A stretch of 9,776 bases of DNA, taken from NCBI GenBank assembly GCA_014803815.1, contig JAAVAY010000133.1, positions 1 through 9,776 on the forward strand, in the 5' to 3' direction. The translations under genes and the position numbers were made by a program. The notes under the pieces were generated by a model. The model worked only from the letters and a program-made list of their open reading frames with translations, ran no database searches and had not been told where the DNA came from. Of this stretch, positions 6,076 to 9,776 are shown piece after piece; position 1 is the first letter of the stretch, and each line of letters starts with the position of its first letter. Source of the DNA: Allobaculum sp. GTDB taxonomy: Bacteria > Bacillota_I > Bacilli_A > Erysipelotrichales > Erysipelotrichaceae.

Positions 6076-7524
6076 TTATGAAACATAGTGATGAATCGGA
6101 ATAGACGTTCGGGTAAGTCCACGAAAGACATAGCCTGCCTCTTGATAGGCTTGAATAATTTGAGGTAAAGCTTGAACCGTGGTCTCTTTACCACTCGAAT
6201 CATGCAACTGAATTACTACATTATCCATACCTATTCCTCGACATGCACTCGCTACAATTGTTTCTGTATCAACATAGGCTCCACTATCGTCTTGGGAACT
6301 GACGTTCCAATCAAAATAGGAGTACCCCTTAGATTCAATGTCTTTAACTAGACTACTCATAATGCCTTCACAATACGTAGAAGCCAGAGTATTCGAAGAA
6401 CCGCCTAAAAACCGAACAATGTCCGCTTGCATTCCCGTTTGTTTTGTTACCACATCGCTAATTTTTTGTAAATCATCAAAATAGGCTTCTTCACTCGCAT
6501 AAACAATGGGATAACTATCGCTATAGGAAAGCAATCCAATGGAATGACCCTCTTTTTGAATAGTGCTAAGGAGACTTAAAGAATTTTCCTCCGCTCCACT
6601 CACGAAAAAAGTAGCTGGAATTCCATATTGGTTGAGAACTTCTAAGACTTGTGAGGTGGTAGCAGAAGGGCCATCATCAAAGGTTAAATAACAGATTGGC
6701 TTTCCATAATCTGGATTTTCTTCCACAATCACCGTTTGTTGATAATTGCGTTGATTTCCGGAACGATCCGAGGTGGTATATTGAACCGTATACGTTCCAG
6801 GCGTGCTGATGTTAAGCTGTGAGGAATCAATATAAACTTTAGGATCACTGTCTAAATCGTCTTGAATAGTATAGGTACGAGGAGCATATATATCCCCTTG
6901 TAATAAGACGACCTTTTCATCAAATTTTTCAAGAGTAGGAGCAGTTTTATCAATTTTACGAGTCAGTTGAGCTGTTTGTGTGGTGATGTTGTTATAGAGA
7001 TCGCGTGCCGTTATGGTGATGGTAAATGTTCCAGATTGGCCAGGATCCGTTTGGCCATCCATTCGAAAGGAATAATTAGAAGCATCTCCAATGCGGGTGA
7101 TGAAATCTTCCGCCGTAATTGGAGTATTCACATCTACAGTTACATTTTGAAGTTCTAATATAGGACCTTTGGTATCCACCACTTCAACAGTAAAAGGATA
7201 ACTTTCTCCTTCAAAAGTATAAGAAACATCAAAACTATTAATTTTTTCTGTGTTCACCTCTCCTACAAATGTAACGGACTCAAGAGGATGAAACCAAATC
7301 GATTGAATATTTCCATATGTATCAAAGGGTTCTTTTAGTTCAGTGATATAGGAATCTCCCTTTAATTCAAGGGGATGTAAATAGCGATAAAAGCTCCATC
7401 CCCCTAAAGTTAAAAGTCCAAGTAAAAAAACGATTCCAAAGGCACGCCACAATAGACTTTTTTTCTTCTTTTTGTTTTTTCTCTTTTTTTTATTGGGGGT
7501 CTTTTTTGTTTTAGAATTGGCCAT
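6076..7524 (-). CDS. Membrane-anchored Ig-like/NodB deacetylase paralogue lacking metal-binding histidines (probable pseudoenzyme)
   Basis: The protein has 482 residues from the start chosen here: ATG 7524, 7 nt after AAAGGAG. An in-frame ATG at 7560 adds 12 residues but has no ribosome binding site. Architecture matches the neighbour at 4220-5644, collinear throughout: a Lys-rich cytoplasmic head (13 Lys/Arg within residues 5-22), a membrane anchor (about 24-48), Ig-like segments (about 53-270), and NodB (about 276-472). Motif 1 TFDDGP is kept (281-286, Asp283 and Asp284), as are FDW (Asp405) and LHD (His441). Motif 2 HTFSH of the sister is LSYSD here: Leu332 and Asp336 replace both metal-binding His. 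Motif 3 reads RFLGG (Leu373 for Pro). The canonical Asp-His-His metal site is therefore missing, and ordinary deacetylation is unlikely. The reading frame is clean, so the protein is probably made and may bind glycan or act as a partner. No convincing promoter was seen upstream. Confidence 0.9.
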   Translation of the reverse strand: MANSKTKKTPNKKKRKNKKKKKSLLWRAFGIVFLLGLLTLGGWSFYRYLHPLELKGDSYITELKEPFDTYGNIQSIWFHPLESVTFVGEVNTEKINSFDVSYTFEGESYPFTVEVVDTKGPILELQNVTVDVNTPITAEDFITRIGDASNYSFRMDGQTDPGQSGTFTITITARDLYNNITTQTAQLTRKIDKTAPTLEKFDEKVVLLQGDIYAPRTYTIQDDLDSDPKVYIDSSQLNISTPGTYTVQYTTSDRSGNQRNYQQTVIVEENPDYGKPICYLTFDDGPSATTSQVLEVLNQYGIPATFFVSGAEENSLSLLSTIQKEGHSIGLLSYSDSYPIVYASEEAYFDDLQKISDVVTKQTGMQADIVRFLGGSSNTLASTYCEGIMSSLVKDIESKGYSYFDWNVSSQDDSGAYVDTETIVASACRGIGMDNVVIQLHDSSGKETTVQALPQIIQAYQEAGYVFRGLTRTSIPIHHYVS

Positions 7525-7530
7525 ATAGCA

Positions 7531-7538
7531 TCTCCTTT
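7531..7538 (-). promoter_or_regulatory. Ribosome binding site deciding the start at 7524
   Basis: AAAGGAGA on the minus strand lies 6-7 nt before the ATG at 7524-7522. The longer in-frame ATG at 7560 lies upstream of this site and lacks a Shine-Dalgarno, so the shorter protein is preferred. Confidence 0.85.
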
Positions 7539-7583
7539 CTATTTTCTTAATAAAAATCAATTAGTTTAGGATACTTTTTTCAA

Positions 7584-7589
7584 TATAAT
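7584..7589 (+). promoter_or_regulatory. Perfect -10 hexamer, weak -35
   Basis: TATAAT matches the sigma-A -10 consensus exactly. At 17 bp spacing the -35 would be TTAGTT (7561-7566), a poor match. If used, transcription would start near 7596 and run through the inverted-repeat cluster toward the PurD-like gene. Confidence 0.3.
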
Positions 7590-7633
7590 GTGGAGAAGTT
7601 TAGTGTTTTTAGAGTGGAATCATGAATAATTAA

Positions 7634-7825
7634 GATCCAAAAGAAGAAAATCTTTCTGATTTTCACTTTATCTTTTTTAGATTGATTTTCCAACCGAATC
7701 ACAAAATATGTCTAAAAATCCAAGCTATATATTTTAAGGGCTAATTTTTCGCTTTTGGATCGTTTTAAAGTCATTTGAAAAGAACAATTCTTTAGCTTAG
7801 ATAGCGTACAGGTTTGGTCTTTAAA
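7634..7825. other. Cluster of nested perfect inverted repeats; candidate structured RNA
   Basis: An outer pair GATCCAAAAG (7634-7643) / CTTTTGGATC (7752-7761) is 10 bp and perfect. It encloses a hairpin GAAAATC (7646-7652) / GATTTTC (7658-7664), and a stem TTTTTAGA (7674-7681) / TCTAAAAA (7711-7718) that itself encloses TGATT/AATCA (7683-7687, 7697-7701). A second module follows: TTTAAAG (7764-7770) / CTTTAAA (7819-7825) enclosing the hairpin AAAGAA/TTCTTT (7779-7784, 7788-7793). The layout resembles a multi-branch RNA fold but matches no riboswitch class I recognise. Base composition is AT-rich, so chance pairing is a real alternative, and the strand is uncertain. Confidence 0.35.
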
Positions 7826-8016
7826 TTTTCTTAAAAAAAGATGAAAGAAAAAGAAAATAGAGAAGATAAAAGAGCTTTCAAAAAAGGATACGAGAAAAAC
7901 CGTCTAAAAAATTGGTCACTTTTGAGATGTTTCATAAAGAAAATAAGGTGGACATGATGTTTCATTATCAAACTTTCTAGATGAGGAATGGGAACAAATA
8001 ACCCTTAAAATTCTCA

Positions 8017-8025
8017 TGGTATGAT
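8017..8025 (+). promoter_or_regulatory. Extended -10 promoter candidate for the PurD-like gene
   Basis: TGGTATGAT has the TGn extension plus a 5/6 match to TATAAT. No -35 stands at the right distance, which extended -10 promoters can tolerate. It would give a leader of about 230 nt. Confidence 0.25.
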
Positions 8026-8216
8026 GACAAACATAGAAATGCCAATGAATACGGCCCTAAAACTCTTCCCTCAGCTCTTTCAATTCTCCAAAATGAGGTT
8101 TACTTGATTATTGCATTGAATCTAAGCTAAATGGAAGAATGGTTTAAAGCTTTGGGGGCTAGCTTTAGAGTAAAAAGAAATAAATCGTTTAAAAGAACAT
8201 CTTTTTAAATGCTTAG

Positions 8217-8262
8217 AAAGGAGGATCAGGATTTTCCAACGAATCTCCAATCCTGAATCAAT
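8217..8262 (+). promoter_or_regulatory. Shine-Dalgarno with hairpin-bridged spacer
   Basis: A near-ideal AAAGGAGG (8217-8224) lies 38 nt from the ATG at 8263, far beyond a usable distance, and nothing closer resembles a Shine-Dalgarno. The spacer holds a perfect 8-bp stem TCAGGATT (8226-8233) / AATCCTGA (8249-8256) with a 15-nt loop. Folding removes 31 nt and leaves 7 nt between Shine-Dalgarno and start, close to optimal. An in-frame TGA (8254-8256) rules out an upstream start for the long gene. Phage T4 genes 25 and 38 are known cases of such folded spacers. Confidence 0.65.
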
Positions 8263-9510
8263 ATGAAAGTCATCGTGATTGGTGAAAACGCCAAAGAACA
8301 AGCTCTAGCTGCGGCCCTTGAGCGTACTGGTAATCACCAAATTTTAGTTTGTCCTGGTAATCCAGGCACAGTCCAGTTTGAGCAATCAATGGAGGAGCTA
8401 CCTACTCCCTATACTCCAGAAAACATTTTGCAAACCATTGCTCAAGTAAATCCCGACTACGTTTTTATTTTGGATGAACATCTCATTCGCCAAGGCTGGA
8501 AAGAAAAAATCTCGAGTCGCGGATGGAATGTCATTTCCCCTAATAAGAAAGATGCTAAGTTAATTGATAACAAACCACTTTGGACCAAACGAATGCAAGA
8601 AAGTGATATTCCCGTGGCAGGCTTTACTCTGTGTGACAATTTAGACCAAGCTCTTGATTTAGTGAAAGATTTAGAAGGACCAATTGTTTTAAAAGAAATA
8701 GGAAAAGAAGGACGCTTTGCTATTCCTTACAATGGAGATGAGGCCACAGATCTTTTAAATGAATGGTTTGAACAAGGACCTACTCAAATCATGATGTGTG
8801 ACTTTATTGAAGGGGAACGTTTTAATTTACCTGTGTTTGTTTGGAAAGATCGGGTGTTGCCTTTATTGCCCTTTGTAGTCATTCGTGGAGTCTATGAAAA
8901 TGAAGACGACGCGCAATCCAAAGGGATGGGGGTGGTTTGCGATCCAAAAAATCGTTTTAGTCAGGAAGTTGGACCTCAAGCGATAGAAGAAATCATCGTC
9001 CCCTTTTTAAAGGAGCTTCAAAAAGATGGAATCGATTACTCTGGAATTTTGTCAGGAGAATTTATTTGGTCTGAAAAAGGTCCCGTCTGTGTGAATTTAA
9101 AAGCTGGTTTTTCTGAAACTGGTGCTTGTATTGAATCCATATTAATGGAATCCGATTTATTAAAGGCTTGGCAAGATTTAAAAGACTATAAAAAGCCAAA
9201 TATGAAATGGTCTAAGGATGCGGCCGTAGGAGTTGTTTTGGCTGATAATAATTATCCCGATTCCATATCGGTAGGATGCCCTATCTCTACAGACGAAGAT
9301 TTTGAAGGAAGTCTATTTTTAAACCACGTCAAACAAGGAGAAGAGAGTCTAGAAACCAATGGTGGTCGGGTTTTAGTGGTAGCCACCAAGGGAAAGACGA
9401 TAGAAGAAGCAGCAAATAATACTCGAAGTGCTGCAAGTCATGTTCATTGCCCAGATCTCTTTTTCCGTAAAGATATCGGAAATTGTGAAGAATTAAACGA
9501 AGATAAATAA
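8263..9510 (+). CDS. Divergent PurD-like protein (phosphoribosylamine-glycine ligase homologue with degenerate active site)
   Basis: Genuine PurD makes GAR from phosphoribosylamine, glycine and ATP in purine synthesis. The 415-residue length and the domain order fit PurD. The start MKVIVIG, the ATP-grasp lysines at 104 and 144, KGMG (220-223), and the C-terminal AAVGVVLA (320-327), GGRVL (367-371) and FRKDIG (401-406) are recognisable. Many active-site signatures are not. GREHAL is KEQAL (11-15). The loop after Lys144, normally ADGLAAGKGV, is EIGKEGRFAI. The usual QDHKR segment before GGMG is absent. The metal-binding E-x-N of EFNxRFGDPE reads NLK (Asn278, Lys280) in VNLKAGFSETG. Classical activity is therefore doubtful, although the frame is intact. 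It could be a non-catalytic relative or a ligase with another substrate. It stands alone: no other pur gene is nearby. It has an unusual hairpin-bridged ribosome binding site and its own terminator. Confidence 0.8.
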   Translation: MKVIVIGENAKEQALAAALERTGNHQILVCPGNPGTVQFEQSMEELPTPYTPENILQTIAQVNPDYVFILDEHLIRQGWKEKISSRGWNVISPNKKDAKLIDNKPLWTKRMQESDIPVAGFTLCDNLDQALDLVKDLEGPIVLKEIGKEGRFAIPYNGDEATDLLNEWFEQGPTQIMMCDFIEGERFNLPVFVWKDRVLPLLPFVVIRGVYENEDDAQSKGMGVVCDPKNRFSQEVGPQAIEEIIVPFLKELQKDGIDYSGILSGEFIWSEKGPVCVNLKAGFSETGACIESILMESDLLKAWQDLKDYKKPNMKWSKDAAVGVVLADNNYPDSISVGCPISTDEDFEGSLFLNHVKQGEESLETNGGRVLVVATKGKTIEEAANNTRSAASHVHCPDLFFRKDIGNCEELNEDK

Positions 9511-9521
9511 AGATTTTGAAT

Positions 9522-9560
9522 AAAAGGCTTGGTAAGTTAAATACTTACTAGGCTTTTTTT
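9522..9560 (+). terminator. Strong terminator after the PurD-like gene
   Basis: A 16-bp stem including a few G-U pairs joins AAAAGGCTTGGTAAGT (9522-9537) to ACTTACTAGGC plus T's (9543-9558) around the loop TAAAT, with a T-run to 9560. It starts 11 bp after the stop codon. Confidence 0.92.
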
Positions 9561-9586
9561 CTTTCGACAAAAGGAAAAGTCACGAC

Positions 9587-9715
9587 GTGACATCCTCCCT
9601 CGCCTAAAGAGGCGGAGGCTTCCTTGCGCATGGTGGCGAACAGTCGGTTCTCGTTCGACCACTGACTACAGCATAAGCGAGCTATCCCCGTATGCCCCAC
9701 GGTTCTATAGAGTGG
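9587..9715 (-). ncRNA. Right end / 3' part of candidate omega RNA, second copy
   Basis: It has the same layout as at 432-563. The terminal hairpin CTCCGCCT, loop CTTT, AGGCGAGG carries a C-A mismatch and a G-U pair, so it is weaker than the left copy. The guide would be the minus-strand sequence starting at 9586 (GTCGTGAC...). The 5' end of the RNA probably lies within tnpB outside this feature. Confidence 0.55.
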
Positions 9716-9776
9716 CTATGCGTTTGCTAACCGCATACCCTCGTTTTTGATGTTGATTGCCGCGTTTACATCTCTG
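9716..9776 (-). CDS. tnpB: tnpB C-terminal fragment (cut by the window edge)
   Basis: The minus strand reads RDVNAAINIKNEGMRLANA and then TAG (9718-9716). This is the RuvC-III end of a TnpB RNA-guided nuclease, 17 of 19 residues identical to the left copy (Lys for Arg, and Asn for Lys near the end). The visible part is intact. Whether the full gene is functional cannot be judged here. Confidence 0.85.
   Translation of the reverse strand, partial: RDVNAAINIKNEGMRLANA

Larger units (their letters stand above)
7561..8216. other. Long gene-poor interval between divergent genes
   Basis: About 650 bp without a supported gene. It holds candidate plus-strand promoter elements (7584-7589, 8017-8025), a cluster of nested inverted repeats (7634-7825), and a 7-bp inverted repeat TAAAGCT (8145-8151) / AGCTTTA (8161-8167). 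Two tiny ORFs (7841-7957, 38 codons; 8131-8208, 25 codons) lack ribosome binding sites and are not accepted. No recognisable remnant of a purine gene or IS was found. Confidence 0.5.
9587..9776 (-). mobile_element. 3' end of a second tnpB element, inverted relative to the left one
   Basis: On the minus strand this repeats the left-edge element: the tnpB C-terminus, then about 129 bp of right end with the same order of motifs, ending in GATGTCAC (9594-9587). It differs from the left copy by scattered substitutions, a shorter GTGG-to-TCGAAC segment and a different loop before the final hairpin. It is therefore a diverged copy, not a recent duplicate. The rest of the element is beyond the window. 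Confidence 0.85.

Noticed and set aside
7525..7560. 12-codon N-terminal extension of the pseudo-deacetylase
   Set aside because: The AAAGGAG ribosome binding site at 7538-7532 lies inside this extension and points to the ATG at 7524.
7841..7957. 38-codon plus-strand ORF rich in Lys/Glu in the long intergenic interval
   Set aside because: There is no ribosome binding site, the composition is what AT-rich random DNA gives, and it has no recognisable motif.
8131..8208. 25-codon plus-strand ORF upstream of the PurD-like gene
   Set aside because: There is no Shine-Dalgarno, a stop codon lies directly before its ATG, and no similarity is recognised.
7561..8262. A known purine or PRPP riboswitch upstream of the PurD-like gene
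   Set aside because: I could not find the conserved core sequences of the purine riboswitch or another class I know. Only unassigned inverted repeats are visible.
8174..8266. Open frame ending in TGA that overlaps the PurD-like ATG, a possible leader peptide using the AAAGGAGG site
   Set aside because: It has no ATG, GTG or TTG at a usable distance from the Shine-Dalgarno, only ATC/ATT. The hairpin-bridged spacer explains the site better.
1..9776. CRISPR array, tRNA or rRNA genes
   Set aside because: No regularly spaced repeats, no tRNA-like T-loop/acceptor signature and no rRNA-like sequence was seen.

Overview
This AT-rich window reads as a low-G+C Gram-positive (Bacillota). The evidence is an HPr kinase/phosphorylase (HprK), strong AGGAGG-type ribosome binding sites, many rho-independent terminators and NodB-type cell-wall deacetylases with one N-terminal membrane anchor. 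The combination resembles Erysipelotrichia, but that placement is from memory of similar proteins and is unverified.

Layout. Positions 1-563 hold the right part of an IS200/IS605-type tnpB element. Its tnpB is broken by a nonsense codon, frameshifts and a lost zinc-finger cysteine, but the 3' hairpin end (right end, overlapping the expected omega RNA) is well preserved. A second copy of the same element enters from the other edge in inverted orientation (9587-9776, minus strand), so the ~9.0 kb between them is bracketed by inverted IS ends. Inside, on the plus strand, come hprK, an unusual membrane-domain/HAD-phosphatase fusion and trxB. The last two overlap by 25 bp and are translationally coupled. 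Then, on the minus strand, come two paralogous membrane-anchored Ig-like/NodB polysaccharide deacetylases, each with its own terminator. After a ~740 bp gene-poor interval comes a plus-strand PurD homologue with a strong terminator.

How the genes may work together. HprK controls carbon catabolite repression by phosphorylating HPr on Ser46 and removing the phosphate by phosphorolysis, which releases pyrophosphate. In Bacillus the linked PpaX hydrolyses that pyrophosphate. The HAD domain fused to a membrane domain next to hprK here looks like a tethered version of the same partnership (inference). TrxB gives thiol-redox capacity. The deacetylases would modify cell-wall or surface glycan.

Most interesting points. 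(1) The upstream deacetylase paralogue has lost both metal-binding histidines of NodB motif 2 (His to Leu, His to Asp) and the motif 3 proline, so it is a candidate pseudoenzyme beside an intact sister. (2) The PurD homologue lacks the ATP-grasp and metal-ligand signatures but keeps its C-terminal domain. (3) The PurD-like gene has its Shine-Dalgarno 38 nt from the ATG, and a perfect 8-bp hairpin in the spacer would bring it to an effective 7 nt. (4) The long interval upstream holds nested perfect inverted repeats that could be a structured RNA.
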